A stretch of DNA of 64,000 bases from Sphingobacterium phlebotomi (GCF_008180195.1 NZ_VTAV01000004.1:1-64000); one strand, 5' to 3'. Shown: positions 18,432 to 28,500, numbered from the stretch's first letter. The notes: generated by a model from the letters alone, not told the origin. Translations and numbers: made by a program.

Positions 18432-18440
18432 ATCTTATAT

Positions 18441-19646
18441 TTATTTATTAGGTAAGTCATATATCGTAATATCGTCCAGATTCATCCGACAAGCCGCGGT
18501 AGTACAATCAGGAGTTTCAAGCTTGAAAAACCGAAACCTTACCGGGCCTTCTATGTCGATCGAAATCTCTCGGTGAATCAAGTTTGCCGTATTGGTAAAC
18601 CCTCCGTTACTGATATCAGTCCAAGTAGCTCCCTGATTTTGTGAGGCTTCTACCCTAAACTGACTAACCCCATCCGATGAACAAGTCCCATGATAAAAAG
18701 AAATCTTCGATGCCCCGTTGGGCAGGTCATACAACATCTCAAAAATACACTGCGCCTTCGCAGAGGACCTAATCGCACCGTTACCATTTTTTCGATCGGC
18801 AGCATTCCCCCTAGCGGTTATAAACTTATCAAACCTCCACTCTCCCGAGCCTATTACCACATTTGCTGGTGTTGTCTGGTTGGTATGGTTATATTGTGTA
18901 TCTTCAAAAGTCTCCGGAAATCCAAATGCGTTGTATATCCGGGCACTATGAACCGGAGATATCGGAGAATAATCCGTATAAAACGTATCGATGGCATTCG
19001 GGTGGGGAAGGAATACAGTCCGATATTCTATAGAACCTTCTAGAGGCTCTTCATCGATAATAGTTTCCATATCGCCAGCATCCACCCGGATCTGATGTGC
19101 TGTTCCATCTTGGCTTTTATATCGGATTTCTGATCGTATGGCATTTTCATTGGATTGCGTATACCAGGAAATAATGACCTCCTCCTCTATTAATGATGCT
19201 TGGGAAATTAATCTGTTCGACATGGAACTGATGTATTCATCCCCATACACATAGCCCACCGTATCGACCACAATAGAGGTATTCCCCTCTCTGTCGAAGG
19301 TCAAAAACTCAAAGGTGTATGAGCCTTCTTCTATATTGTCGATAATGACGCTCAATGTATCCGTTTCAAAAGCATCTGTCACGGGGACTTCGACAGAATT
19401 CCCGCGGTCATTCCAGTATATTTTAAATTTGGATACATCCGTTCGCTTTGCGACCAACCATGCTTTAACGCGGTTATGGCCGGGGCTTATGCCGAGTGTA
19501 TCCGGTTTTTGGCTATAGCGGATCTCCCCATCCTTTATAAAATCTTTGTATGTAGCATCCATCTTGCTACACGCCGCTACGAGAATCCCTACCAAAGCCA
19601 CCATCATCCATAAGCCTTTTCGCAATATTTTTGTTTGACTTACCAT
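18441..19646 (-). CDS. DUF4998 lipoprotein with a different C-terminal jelly-roll domain
   Basis: A 401-residue lipoprotein whose signal ends VGILVAAC (Cys about residue 26). The N-terminal DUF4998 part aligns clearly with the locus A protein (TYKDFIKDGEIRYSQKPD, then GDEYISSMSNR). The C-terminal ~180 residues do not have the DUF5000 RFKFW signature. Instead there is a beta-sandwich with GEWRFDKFITARGNA, ISFYHGTCSSDG, RVEASQNQGATWTDIS and MNLDDITIYDLP, the pattern of MAM/CBM-like or cleaved-adhesin-type domains. So the binding module differs between the two loci while the core is kept, which suggests related but different ligands. It lies 39 bp after the DUF4959 gene. Confidence 0.8.
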   Translation of the reverse strand: MVSQTKILRKGLWMMVALVGILVAACSKMDATYKDFIKDGEIRYSQKPDTLGISPGHNRVKAWLVAKRTDVSKFKIYWNDRGNSVEVPVTDAFETDTLSVIIDNIEEGSYTFEFLTFDREGNTSIVVDTVGYVYGDEYISSMSNRLISQASLIEEEVIISWYTQSNENAIRSEIRYKSQDGTAHQIRVDAGDMETIIDEEPLEGSIEYRTVFLPHPNAIDTFYTDYSPISPVHSARIYNAFGFPETFEDTQYNHTNQTTPANVVIGSGEWRFDKFITARGNAADRKNGNGAIRSSAKAQCIFEMLYDLPNGASKISFYHGTCSSDGVSQFRVEASQNQGATWTDISNGGFTNTANLIHREISIDIEGPVRFRFFKLETPDCTTAACRMNLDDITIYDLPNK

Positions 19647-19685
19647 TTTCTAATTTTCTTAAGTTTCATTACCATATGATATCCC

Positions 19686-20894
19686 TTAGAGCTGTTCCTG
19701 TCCCCAAAATGTAATTTCCCGCATCCAAGCTTGTGCATTGGCCGCATTGCGCGGCGAAGCAAAAGTAGATAGTATATTGATACGTATATATCTGACGGGC
19801 GGTACATCCTGCGATATCTCAAATTCAATTCCCGCAGCAGCGGTAGCTCTGTCATCTGCAGACAACTCCCCTTCAGGCAAACCCGACGGTTTAGCCACCG
19901 TATATAACCCGATCAATTCCCAACCATCAAAGCTACCCTGCGGATCCGGATCGTTACTGCCCCATAGCTCAAACTCCCGGATATTGCCGGCGCTGTATTC
20001 CCGACCATCGTATACACCCCAGAATTTAAAACGACTTAATTTAGATCGCGTGCCTATATCGAAATTATACCTTGCTGGAAAAGATCCCGTGGAACTGATT
20101 CCATGTCCGGAAGCCGTGACGTCATTCCACAATCCGGAAAGTGTCCAAGCATTGACTCCGTCGCCCGGTAAAGCAAGCGTCGTAAATTTACTTTTATCTA
20201 ATTGCGCCTCATAAATAGGTGTAATTTCCCTGATCAGGGTGTCTGAACGGTTTTCCCAACGGTCGTAGATAGACACGCCAAATGTCGTAGGCACTGCATC
20301 TACGCCCCGGACGGAATAAGCCCCCGAAGGTAAAGCCGTATAATATTTATCATACTCCACCCATTCCCCATGCGCATCTTTGACCAGGACATTGGTTACC
20401 AGATTTGCTTTCGCCGCATTTTCAAAGGTCAGGTAGATCCCGCCAAAACCCTGCACATAATCCAACGTTTCAAAAGCGGTTTGCACCGGCGATGGCAGCG
20501 GTGTTATGGTAACGGTTGTCTTTTCCGAACGGTTTCCACTGCGATCTACGACATACAAGTCTACGGTGTACTCGTCTGTCGTCCCAAAACCGACTACGGT
20601 CAACGAATTATTGTAATAAGACGATTTTACATTATAGCCTACCCCTGTTCGAATATTATACTCTCCAACCACATACAGAACATCATTATCGTCCGGCAAG
20701 GAATAGTTTATCTTAGCCGCTCCCGGAAGACCTTCAAACGAGACGTCGGTCACCGACCCCGGGGCTACGTCGTCTTGCTCCAGGTTATCCCGTAATTCGA
20801 CCTTATCGCAGGAAGACAGCATAAAAATAACACCACAAAGTAACAAGACTATGTTTTTATGCCGTGTTTTTAAAATTTTCATATTCTTTATCAT
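19686..20894 (-). CDS. DUF4959/DUF5126/DUF5000 surface lipoprotein (locus B)
   Basis: A 402-residue lipoprotein, counterpart of the protein at 5724-6917. The signal ends FMLSSC. DUF4959-like sequence appears early (VAPGSVTDVSFEGLPGAAKI), then DUF5126-like sequence in the middle (SVRGVDAVPTTFGVSIYDRW) and DUF5000 at the end (LSRFKFWGVYDG, FELWGSNDPDPQGSFD, VRYIRINIL). It should sit on the outer membrane next to SusCD and bind ligand. It is 19 bp downstream of susD. The start could also be the ATG four codons downstream (MKILKTRH). Confidence 0.84.
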   Translation of the reverse strand: MIKNMKILKTRHKNIVLLLCGVIFMLSSCDKVELRDNLEQDDVAPGSVTDVSFEGLPGAAKINYSLPDDNDVLYVVGEYNIRTGVGYNVKSSYYNNSLTVVGFGTTDEYTVDLYVVDRSGNRSEKTTVTITPLPSPVQTAFETLDYVQGFGGIYLTFENAAKANLVTNVLVKDAHGEWVEYDKYYTALPSGAYSVRGVDAVPTTFGVSIYDRWENRSDTLIREITPIYEAQLDKSKFTTLALPGDGVNAWTLSGLWNDVTASGHGISSTGSFPARYNFDIGTRSKLSRFKFWGVYDGREYSAGNIREFELWGSNDPDPQGSFDGWELIGLYTVAKPSGLPEGELSADDRATAAAGIEFEISQDVPPVRYIRINILSTFASPRNAANAQAWMREITFWGQEQL

Positions 20895-20913
20895 TTCTAA
20901 TTAAATATAAAGT

Positions 20914-22836
20914 CTACCAACCGGGGTTTTGTACCAGATTTTTATTGATGATCAATGAACTTTCCCGCAAAGGCCATAAATAGTTTTTCTTTCTGAATGA
21001 CTGGCTGAAAAGCAAGACTTGCTGGTAATAGGGTTCTGTTTCAGCCTGCGAAACATCCCACCCCTTAATCTGCTGACTTAGTACTACTTCTGCCCTTCTC
21101 CAGCGTAATAGATCCCAATAGCGCGTTCCCTCGAATGCCATTTCGATTAGCCGCTCCTGCCGGATAATCTCCCTAAGCCCTTCTTTTGTTAAGTGTTTGC
21201 CTGGTGTTTTTGCAGCGGACAATGTCCAAGATTCTTCTACATCGGGGATTCCGGCTCGTCTACGAACCAGATTGATCCAAAGATAGGCTTCTGGTGTAGG
21301 GCCATACGCTTCGTTTAGTGCTTCCGAACAATACAGGTAGAGATCAGATAATCGGATTTCGGGAAAAGGATATTGCTGTACGGAATAAACACCGCTCGTC
21401 TGCAAAACACTACGGTAATCAATCAGTTTCTTAGCGTAATAGCCGGTGATAGAGTGCTCGTCTGCCCGTTTTTTACCGGCAAGCTGTCCACTTTTTCCTT
21501 CCAGGTGCCAAGCTGCATCCTGATTGTAGTTTCCGTTTCCCCACCATACGCCGCCATCGAATCCCAAGTCCGCATAGAAACGGGGTTCGCGGTAGAAATT
21601 CAGCTTTGCCGTTGTATAATAAGGCTTGATGTAGTATTTATCCTCCTCTTCGGCTTCTTGCATCTCGTATCGGTTTGCATAATCCCAAGAGAGGTCTTCA
21701 TCGATGGGTAACCCATTCTTGGTATAAAACATTTCTGCAATCTTCAGTGGCGGTGCCCATTGCCCTTTAGGCCGTGAGCTTCCATTGGTCATGACAGACG
21801 CTGGATCAATAAAAGGCTGCGCATACCTTTGAATCCAATTGACCATACTATTGTTCAATCCCCAGATGATTTCGGTATTCCATTTTTCCGTCACGGCTGC
21901 CCGTATGTCCATCTGTGTTTTTAGCTCAGGGCCAAGATTGTAGGTGTTCACCGTCGGATTGAAGTAGTGCAGCTGATTCCCGTTATCGTGGATCATATTG
22001 ATCGCATCGATACAGGCCTGGGCGGCTTTCTCCCATTTTTCAGGGTCATTGACGGAATTAAAAAGATGCACGCCTCTTTTATCTACAAAATTCGCATAAT
22101 CCGGATTTCCGTTAAACAAGGGGCTGGCAGCCGTCACCAATATTCTGGCTTTCAGCGCCAAGGCAATGGGTTTTGTGATCCGTCCCATCTCATTCACCTG
22201 GTCCACGATGGTTATCGGAAGCGTAACCGTCGCCTCGTCCAGCAGATTGACAACATAATTAAATACATCGTCGACAGGATCCCGAAAAACCTGTGCTTCC
22301 TCGGGTGTAGCCGATATAGGCAGATTAACGTCCGTAATGGGAATAGGACCATACATACGAAGCAGAAACCAATGGTAATAAGCCTTTAAAAATTTCACCT
22401 CGCCAATCCATCTTTCTTTTTCCGTATCATCCATATCCGGCACCTGCTGGATATTTTCCAGAAAGATATTGCAGTCCCGAATGGCACGCCACATACTTTT
22501 TCCACCATTCGCACCATCCCAATAATTCAGATAAGGACCGGTTATGGTCTGGTTCCCACGCGCTACTTCCCACACATTGGGCGGCGCACCGTAAAAGGCC
22601 GTCGTATATGGATAGAAAAACCAAACCTCATCACCGCTCAACAATGCGGGGTTATAATTCTGAACCCCCAGATCGGGTAGGTATGAATAGCACGTAAACA
22701 AGTACTTCTCCGCCTCGTTGCGCAACGCAAATGCATGTTCGACCGTCGATATATTATCGGGTATCACATCCAGATAATTACAGGAAGAGGCCGTTCCTAA
22801 TAAGAGTATAATAATATATAGTTTGATTTTTTTCAT
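20914..22836 (-). CDS. SusD/RagB-family nutrient-binding lipoprotein (locus B)
   Basis: A 640-residue SusD homologue. The signal peptide and lipobox are TASSCNYLDVIPDN. Family motifs are FLKAYYHWFLLRMYGPIPI, RLSDLYLYCSEALNEAYGP and IRQERLIEMAFEGTRYWDLL. It pairs with the SusC gene 19 bp upstream and is clearly homologous to the SusD of locus A along its full length. It binds the substrate at the cell surface and closes the SusC barrel. The ligand is not deducible from the sequence. Confidence 0.95.
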   Translation of the reverse strand: MKKIKLYIIILLLGTASSCNYLDVIPDNISTVEHAFALRNEAEKYLFTCYSYLPDLGVQNYNPALLSGDEVWFFYPYTTAFYGAPPNVWEVARGNQTITGPYLNYWDGANGGKSMWRAIRDCNIFLENIQQVPDMDDTEKERWIGEVKFLKAYYHWFLLRMYGPIPITDVNLPISATPEEAQVFRDPVDDVFNYVVNLLDEATVTLPITIVDQVNEMGRITKPIALALKARILVTAASPLFNGNPDYANFVDKRGVHLFNSVNDPEKWEKAAQACIDAINMIHDNGNQLHYFNPTVNTYNLGPELKTQMDIRAAVTEKWNTEIIWGLNNSMVNWIQRYAQPFIDPASVMTNGSSRPKGQWAPPLKIAEMFYTKNGLPIDEDLSWDYANRYEMQEAEEEDKYYIKPYYTTAKLNFYREPRFYADLGFDGGVWWGNGNYNQDAAWHLEGKSGQLAGKKRADEHSITGYYAKKLIDYRSVLQTSGVYSVQQYPFPEIRLSDLYLYCSEALNEAYGPTPEAYLWINLVRRRAGIPDVEESWTLSAAKTPGKHLTKEGLREIIRQERLIEMAFEGTRYWDLLRWRRAEVVLSQQIKGWDVSQAETEPYYQQVLLFSQSFRKKNYLWPLRESSLIINKNLVQNPGW

Positions 22837-22855
22837 GATTCAATACTTTTGGACA

Positions 22856-25800
22856 TTAAAGAGAAATTTGGATACCCATGTTAATTACCCGCTGCACGGG
22901 ATACCCCAAACCGTCTCCTGCCATTTCCACATCCCACATTTTAAAACCGCTCCACACCAATAAGTTTGTGCCGCTCAAATAAAACCTGGCCTTGGTTAGC
23001 TTTACCCGATCGGTAATCCGTCGTGGTAATGTATAGCCAATTTCAGCATTTTTGAGACGTAAGAAAGCTCCGTTTCGCATAAACCAGGTACTCGTTTGGT
23101 TGGTATTGGGGTGTAAACCCGTGCTTAGACGTGGCCATAAGGCATACGGATTGGGATTATCCTCCGACCAATAATCATCAGCATAGGCCTGCAAAACATG
23201 AGTCTTTAGCTGCTCGCCACCATTTTGGCCAACTCTAAATGGAGAAGTAGATTCAATATCTAACCAAAAGGATTCACGTGCCAATCCTTGAAAAAATACG
23301 GAAAAGTCGAAGTTTTTATACCCTAAAGATGTTCCAAATCCGTAGACAATCTCTGGTGTTTCGGGATAACCTATCGGTACCTGATCCAATGAGGTAATCC
23401 GTCCATCGCCGTTGACGTCGCGGTACTTGATATCTCCTGCTCTTACCGGTTCCCCAAAATCCTGGCTCGGCGAATTATACACTTCCTGGTCATCAATAAA
23501 CAGACGCTCAGCGATATACCCCCATTTCTGTTTTATGGGGTATCCTACGCGAGACTTCCAGGGCTCGTTATCATACACCGGTTCTTCATAGGCCAGAAAA
23601 TTACTGGATGCATAGGTAAAGTTAGCTCGTCCCTGTATCCAAAAATCGCTACCTATATTTTGGGAATAGTCTACAGAAAAATCAATCCCCGATCCTTCCG
23701 CTTTTCCGACATTGGCCCGAGGTATGGCATCTGCTGCCAGCCCCATCGATGTTGGGATGGAAGAACGTGTCATCAGGATATCGGTTCTCCGCTCTTTCCA
23801 GTAATCGACGATGACGTTCATATTATGAAACAGCCCCATATCAAAACCAATATTGGCTTTGTATGATTTCTCCCAGCCGATATCTGCGTTGGCATACCGT
23901 TTAACCAACACACCATCTCTTCGATAGAGATTTTCGAGTCCGAATACCGTCCCTCGTCCCGGATTGTTCAGATCAACTTCCGATAGATAAAAAAAACGGT
24001 CACTGGCACTGCCTATGGCATCATTACCGATCAGGCCATAACTGCCCCGAAATTTCAGGTTCGTGATGGTTTTGGAAAGCGGCTCCCAAAACTTCTCGTT
24101 GGACACCTGCCAGGCCAAACCGGCAGAGGGGAAAAAACCAAAGCGTCTGTCTGCATGGAATCGTTCGGAGCCGTTATAGCCAAAGTTGAACTCTGCAAAA
24201 TAGCGTTCATCAAAAGAATAGGTCATTCGTCCGGAAAGCCCTAAATTTCGACTTGGTAGTGAGGTTTGTAAGGTATAATCTATATCCGGATCCACGACGC
24301 CTTCATTTTGGAATCTGTTCTGCATCAAAAACACGAGCAAACCACTGATGCCATGTTTATTAAATGTCCGATTGTAGGTTGCTGTGCCTTGAATATAGGT
24401 TGTTGCAGTAATATCTGGAATACTTTGCGAATAATCTAAATATTCGGTGCCCGAATTTGGGTTCAACGCATCAGTCAAGGTAAACGTATCGGTGAATCTA
24501 TCGTAGGAACCCACGTCGTAATAAAAAGGATTGTATGATCGCCTTGTCGTGGAATAAGCATAACGCGATACATTGAACATACCTTGTAGCTTGAGTCCTT
24601 CTGTGATAAACGATAGATCCTGTTTCAATTCAAATTGCGCCAACATCGTGCTACGGCTGTAATCCCGGTAACCACTGACTAGTCGTGCATAGGGATTCAC
24701 CATTAAGACATCAGTGGAGTTACCAAAAAGAATGTGGTTGACATACTGATACTGCTCGCTCGCGGGAAAATAGGCGGGAAAAGAAACCGGATCGGTTCGC
24801 ATCGCCAACCGATAATAATGGGAACCGGATTCCTTTGGCCCTAGATAATCATCAAACGTTCCGTAGAGTCTTACGCCCACTTCGGTAGATTTAGTAAGAT
24901 TGACATTGACATTCGAACGAAGCTGGTAACTTTTTAAACTGATATTATTATTAAAGTTATTTCGTTTATCCACGTTCATGATCCCATTATCATGATTGTA
25001 AGTTGCCGCGATATAGTAACGGGCATTTTTTCCGCCTCCCGTCACGTTCAGGTTTGCTCTCCTGTTCATGGTATGATCCTTAAATAACATATTCAACCAA
25101 TCGTTATTGGGATAGACATATGGATTTGCGCCAGCTATCGTATTGTCAATTTTAGCGGGCGAATACGGCACATCACCAAGGGGGTTACGGGTCAGCACAG
25201 CCTCGTTATTCATTCGCATATAGGTAATGTTATCCACCAAGTCAACCGTACTGGTCGGCGCTGAAATGGAGTTTTCCAGACGGACAGCGATTGATGTTCG
25301 TCCTTCCACCCCTTCTTTGGTATTAATTAATATAACACCATTTGCACCCCGCGCGCCGTATAAAGCAGTTGCGGCGGCATCCTTCAATATGGAGAAGTTC
25401 GCGATATCATCTACCTGCATACGAGACAAATCACGGCTCGTCATCTCGACCCCATCGATCAAGATCAAGGGATTCTGTTTGTACCCAAAGGTCGTTACAC
25501 CCCGTATAAAAAAATCAGCGTCATCTGCCCCGGGTTCACCGCTTCGCTGATAAGCGACGACACCTGCCAGACGCCCAGCCAAGGCTGTGGAAAGGTTGCT
25601 GGAGGGAACCCGTAGCTCTCCGGGGTTGATCGTGGTGATTGCACCGACTACCTCTTTCTTCTTCTGCGTTCCAAATGCAACGACAACAACATCTTCCAAA
25701 CCACTGGTCGCATAGTTCAATGCTACATCCACAACAGATTTACCTTTCACGGCAATTTCCTGGCTGTCAAACCCTACCATACTGAAAACCAAGATCGCAT

Positions 25801-26359
25801 CGCTGCTTACTTCCAAAACATAACGCCCGTTTAAGTCGGTTGTCGTTCCTACGCTACTCTTATTTTTCACGGCTACAGAGACTCCGGAAAGTGGTGATCC
25901 CAGCGAGTCAACAACTAAACCGTTTACTCTTACTTGCTGTTGAACAACGACGCTTTTCGGTTTTAAAACCGGTTCTTCTTTTTCCTTTACCAGTATATTC
26001 TTTTTCACCACCTTATACGTAAAGGGCACATCCTTAAAACATTCCGCTAATACATGGGTAATCATGCTGTGTTCGATATCTACACTGACTCGGGTTTTGT
26101 TAATCTTCGGGCTATTGTAAATAAAAACATAATCGGTTTGTTTCATGATGGATTTAAACACATCTTCCAATGATGCGTTTTTTACATGCAGCGCTATTTG
26201 CTGGGCATGCACGGTGGCATTTGCCGGCGAAAAGATAACGGCCACCCAAATAAATAAAAAACTGACATGCAACGCATTACAACGGAGACCGTTCACTTTC
26301 TGTAATACGGAGTTGAACCACAGTTTTAATTTAACTGTGGAAAATGAATTTAATTTCAT
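22856..26359 (-). CDS. SusC/RagA TonB-dependent transporter with STN domain (locus B)
   Basis: An outer-membrane importer of about 1167 residues. An N-terminal hydrophobic signal (VSFLFIWVAVIFSPANATVHA) precedes an STN domain (SLEDVFKSIMKQTDYVFIYN), a carboxypeptidase-regulatory-like domain (VNGLVVDSLGSPLSGVSVAV), a plug (VVVVAFGTQKKKEVVGA, GARGANGVILINTKEG) and a long barrel. I chose ATG 26359 (MKLNSFST); the in-frame ATG at 26443 lies inside a hairpin and would add a poor N-terminus. The STN domain, with fecR and sigma genes upstream, predicts ligand-dependent induction. Much of the plug is near-identical to the locus A protein, while barrel and loops diverge more. Confidence 0.95.
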   Translation of the reverse strand: MKLNSFSTVKLKLWFNSVLQKVNGLRCNALHVSFLFIWVAVIFSPANATVHAQQIALHVKNASLEDVFKSIMKQTDYVFIYNSPKINKTRVSVDIEHSMITHVLAECFKDVPFTYKVVKKNILVKEKEEPVLKPKSVVVQQQVRVNGLVVDSLGSPLSGVSVAVKNKSSVGTTTDLNGRYVLEVSSDAILVFSMVGFDSQEIAVKGKSVVDVALNYATSGLEDVVVVAFGTQKKKEVVGAITTINPGELRVPSSNLSTALAGRLAGVVAYQRSGEPGADDADFFIRGVTTFGYKQNPLILIDGVEMTSRDLSRMQVDDIANFSILKDAAATALYGARGANGVILINTKEGVEGRTSIAVRLENSISAPTSTVDLVDNITYMRMNNEAVLTRNPLGDVPYSPAKIDNTIAGANPYVYPNNDWLNMLFKDHTMNRRANLNVTGGGKNARYYIAATYNHDNGIMNVDKRNNFNNNISLKSYQLRSNVNVNLTKSTEVGVRLYGTFDDYLGPKESGSHYYRLAMRTDPVSFPAYFPASEQYQYVNHILFGNSTDVLMVNPYARLVSGYRDYSRSTMLAQFELKQDLSFITEGLKLQGMFNVSRYAYSTTRRSYNPFYYDVGSYDRFTDTFTLTDALNPNSGTEYLDYSQSIPDITATTYIQGTATYNRTFNKHGISGLLVFLMQNRFQNEGVVDPDIDYTLQTSLPSRNLGLSGRMTYSFDERYFAEFNFGYNGSERFHADRRFGFFPSAGLAWQVSNEKFWEPLSKTITNLKFRGSYGLIGNDAIGSASDRFFYLSEVDLNNPGRGTVFGLENLYRRDGVLVKRYANADIGWEKSYKANIGFDMGLFHNMNVIVDYWKERRTDILMTRSSIPTSMGLAADAIPRANVGKAEGSGIDFSVDYSQNIGSDFWIQGRANFTYASSNFLAYEEPVYDNEPWKSRVGYPIKQKWGYIAERLFIDDQEVYNSPSQDFGEPVRAGDIKYRDVNGDGRITSLDQVPIGYPETPEIVYGFGTSLGYKNFDFSVFFQGLARESFWLDIESTSPFRVGQNGGEQLKTHVLQAYADDYWSEDNPNPYALWPRLSTGLHPNTNQTSTWFMRNGAFLRLKNAEIGYTLPRRITDRVKLTKARFYLSGTNLLVWSGFKMWDVEMAGDGLGYPVQRVINMGIQISL

Positions 26360-26427
26360 TAATTTTGTTATATTAAAAGTTAATACTGAATATGTTCGCA
26401 ATAATATTCGTAAGCTTTTTACTCTAG

Positions 26428-26451
26428 AGTCTCTCACACCCATGAGAGACT
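26428..26451 (-). other. Hairpin between fecR and susC, locus B
   Basis: AGTCTCTCA-caccca-TGAGAGACT is a perfect 9 bp stem with a 6 nt loop in the 171 bp fecR-susC gap. On the plus strand it is followed by TTTTTG, but no plus-strand gene needs terminating. On the transcribed minus strand it is followed by CTAGAGTAAAAAG, not a U run. The AGTAAAAAG after the stem is shared with the locus A hairpin. A transcript-processing or attenuation role is inference. Confidence 0.6.
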
Positions 26452-26530
26452 TTTTGAATTCGTTAGTCGTCTTCTAGAATTTTCGGATAATACTTCTCCA
26501 TAGATTTATAAATTAATTGATTATTATTGT

Positions 26531-27778
26531 TTATAGGTTTGAGACGACTATTTTCCATTTCGATTTCTGTTTAGCGTCCTTTATTAATCGATATTTTAGA
26601 TTAAAATAGTCTAGAATTTCCAGTGCTTCTGCGGCATTTACATTTCGATAGACGCTCCCCCATAAATTGATATCGGGTACACCATCCTCAAACTCAAAAT
26701 CGAAATTATACCAGCGGGCAAACTCTGCTAACACCTGTTCTACCGGTGTATTTTCGAAATAAAAAAGTCCGTTTTTCCAAGCAACAGCATTTGACAGATC
26801 TACTTTTTTAACCGCTAACCTATGCTGTCCATTCAATACTGCTTGCTGTCCAGGCTTCAATATCTGCGAATTCCGTTTTTCGCCGCTGCTATAATCGATC
26901 ATCACGCTGCCTTCTAAGAGTGTTGTGCTGGTATTTCGGGTATCTTTATAGGCATTAATATTAAAATGCGTGCCCAATACTGTCACAGATTGATTTTCTG
27001 TCTGGACGATAAAAGGTGACAGGGTATTTGGAGCCACCTCAAAATAACCCTCTCCGGTTAATTCCACTCGCCTTTCTATTTTGGAAAATACAGGAGGGTA
27101 TTTTAATGAGGATGCAGCATTGAGCCAAACCTTAGTGCCATCAGGTAATAACACCTGATACTGTCCTCCTTTCGGAGTTGTTATAGTATGATAAGCTCGT
27201 TCTACTTCATCCATCGACTGTGCATTGTTGTCGGTAGCATACACCTGATACAACAACTGTCCATCTTCTGTTTTGGTAACCACAACCCCCTGTTGTTCGA
27301 CAACATTTCCTGTAGGGATATCATTTAACGAGATCATCTCCCCATTTGCTAATCTCAATGTCGCCTTGTTTTCACCCGGCAAAATGTCTTCGCCCAACGT
27401 TTGCTGAACCAAATCTGAATCAACCGATTTAGTCCGATCTTTATAAAATAAGAAACCAATAGTCATCGTTACCAATAGTAATGCAGCAACTGTGGTGAAC
27501 TTCAATACCATACGTTTTGAAAAGAACATTTTCTTTGGTTCTGGCGCAAAAGACGCCGGATTATTGTCGGGCAGAATAGCGCCTAACATCTTTGTCCTCT
27601 GAACCGTCGTAAACATTTCTTCATCAAGATCCGGAAATTGGTATGCTTCTTCCAATAAAGACACGATCTCCTCCTCTGGAGCCGTATAAATATACTGCAT
27701 CAGCTCATCCCTTTCACTCAGGCTTGCTGTTTTATCAATATATTTTGCAAATAGATAGTTAATCCGTTCTTTGTCCAT
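26531..27778 (-). CDS. FecR-family anti-sigma factor (locus B)
   Basis: A 415-residue membrane-anchored anti-sigma factor. The cytoplasmic N-terminus (about 1-90, MDKERINYLFAKYIDK) should bind the sigma factor encoded upstream. A transmembrane helix follows (LKFTTVAALLLVTMTIGFLF). The FecR domain is in the middle (TPKGGQYQVLLPDGTKVWLN, GEGYFEVAPN). The C-terminal DUF4974 domain (FYFENTPVEQVLAEFARWYN) is the periplasmic contact for the SusC STN domain. It lies 80 bp after the sigma gene. Confidence 0.93.
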   Translation of the reverse strand: MDKERINYLFAKYIDKTASLSERDELMQYIYTAPEEEIVSLLEEAYQFPDLDEEMFTTVQRTKMLGAILPDNNPASFAPEPKKMFFSKRMVLKFTTVAALLLVTMTIGFLFYKDRTKSVDSDLVQQTLGEDILPGENKATLRLANGEMISLNDIPTGNVVEQQGVVVTKTEDGQLLYQVYATDNNAQSMDEVERAYHTITTPKGGQYQVLLPDGTKVWLNAASSLKYPPVFSKIERRVELTGEGYFEVAPNTLSPFIVQTENQSVTVLGTHFNINAYKDTRNTSTTLLEGSVMIDYSSGEKRNSQILKPGQQAVLNGQHRLAVKKVDLSNAVAWKNGLFYFENTPVEQVLAEFARWYNFDFEFEDGVPDINLWGSVYRNVNAAEALEILDYFNLKYRLIKDAKQKSKWKIVVSNL

Positions 27779-27858
27779 TCTTTATTAGGCAAATGAGCTT
27801 CACAATTTATATAAAGACGATAGATTAGGAAAAAGGGGGTAATGGAAAATGAAAAAAT

Positions 27859-28464
27859 TTAGAAATAAATCAAAGCTACAAATAGCAAGCCCAAATTCAT
27901 ATTTTGGATCTGCATCTTCACCTGTTGTTTTAGAAAAGCCAACGCAAGTTTCATATGTTTCTTAACCGTTTCTTTGGAGATACCCATATGGAGAGCAATT
28001 TCCTCATATTTCAATTTTTCATAACGGCTTAGATGGTAAACTTTTTGTTGTTGCGGGGGTAATTTGGAAACAGCTTTTTCTATAATTAAGTTGTATTCTT
28101 CTAAAGGAGAGACGCTATCCATCGTATAACTTTCCTCTTTCATTTGTTGAAGAACAGCGAGTTGCTGCACACGTTTTTTTGCTATTGCTCGAAGATAATC
28201 CACTGTTTTATTCTTCGATAAGATGAAAAGATACGCTTTAAAGCTATCAATCTCGCCTAATATTTCCCTTTTTTCCCATATCTTGATGAACACCTCTTGT
28301 ACAATTTCTTCTGCTGCTTCTTTGGATTCCGTAATTTTGTAGATATAAGCGCCAAGAAGCTGATAATAGCTATCAAAAATTACCGTAAAAGCTCGTTGAT
28401 CCCCTGCAGCAAGTTTATTTAAGATCTCTTTCTCGTTATGGATATTCAGTTTCAAGTTCAGCAT
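27859..28464 (-). CDS. ECF RNA polymerase sigma-70 factor, Bacteroides family (locus B)
   Basis: A sigma factor of about 201 residues. Region 2: DQRAFTVIFDSYYQLLGAYI, AAEEIVQEVFIKIWEKRE, LFILSKNKTVDYLRA. Region 4: KLPPQQQKVYHLSRYEKLKY, EEIALHMGISKETVKKHMK. It should drive the downstream susC operon. I placed the start at the ATG at 28464 because the longer reading frame begins with TTG at 28485. It shares little sequence with the locus A sigma factor beyond family motifs, and both have hydrophobic C-termini (here LGLLFVALIYF), an unusual feature for a soluble sigma factor. Confidence 0.93.
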   Translation of the reverse strand: MLNLKLNIHNEKEILNKLAAGDQRAFTVIFDSYYQLLGAYIYKITESKEAAEEIVQEVFIKIWEKREILGEIDSFKAYLFILSKNKTVDYLRAIAKKRVQQLAVLQQMKEESYTMDSVSPLEEYNLIIEKAVSKLPPQQQKVYHLSRYEKLKYEEIALHMGISKETVKKHMKLALAFLKQQVKMQIQNMNLGLLFVALIYF

Positions 28465-28500
28465 TTTAATAAGTTCCCGTACCAAACAGGAGTTTACTGT

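Noticed and set aside
26360..26443. Longer SusC of locus B starting at ATG 26443
   Set aside because: The added residues do not resemble a signal peptide and the ATG is inside the intergenic hairpin; ATG 26359 gives a normal N-terminus.
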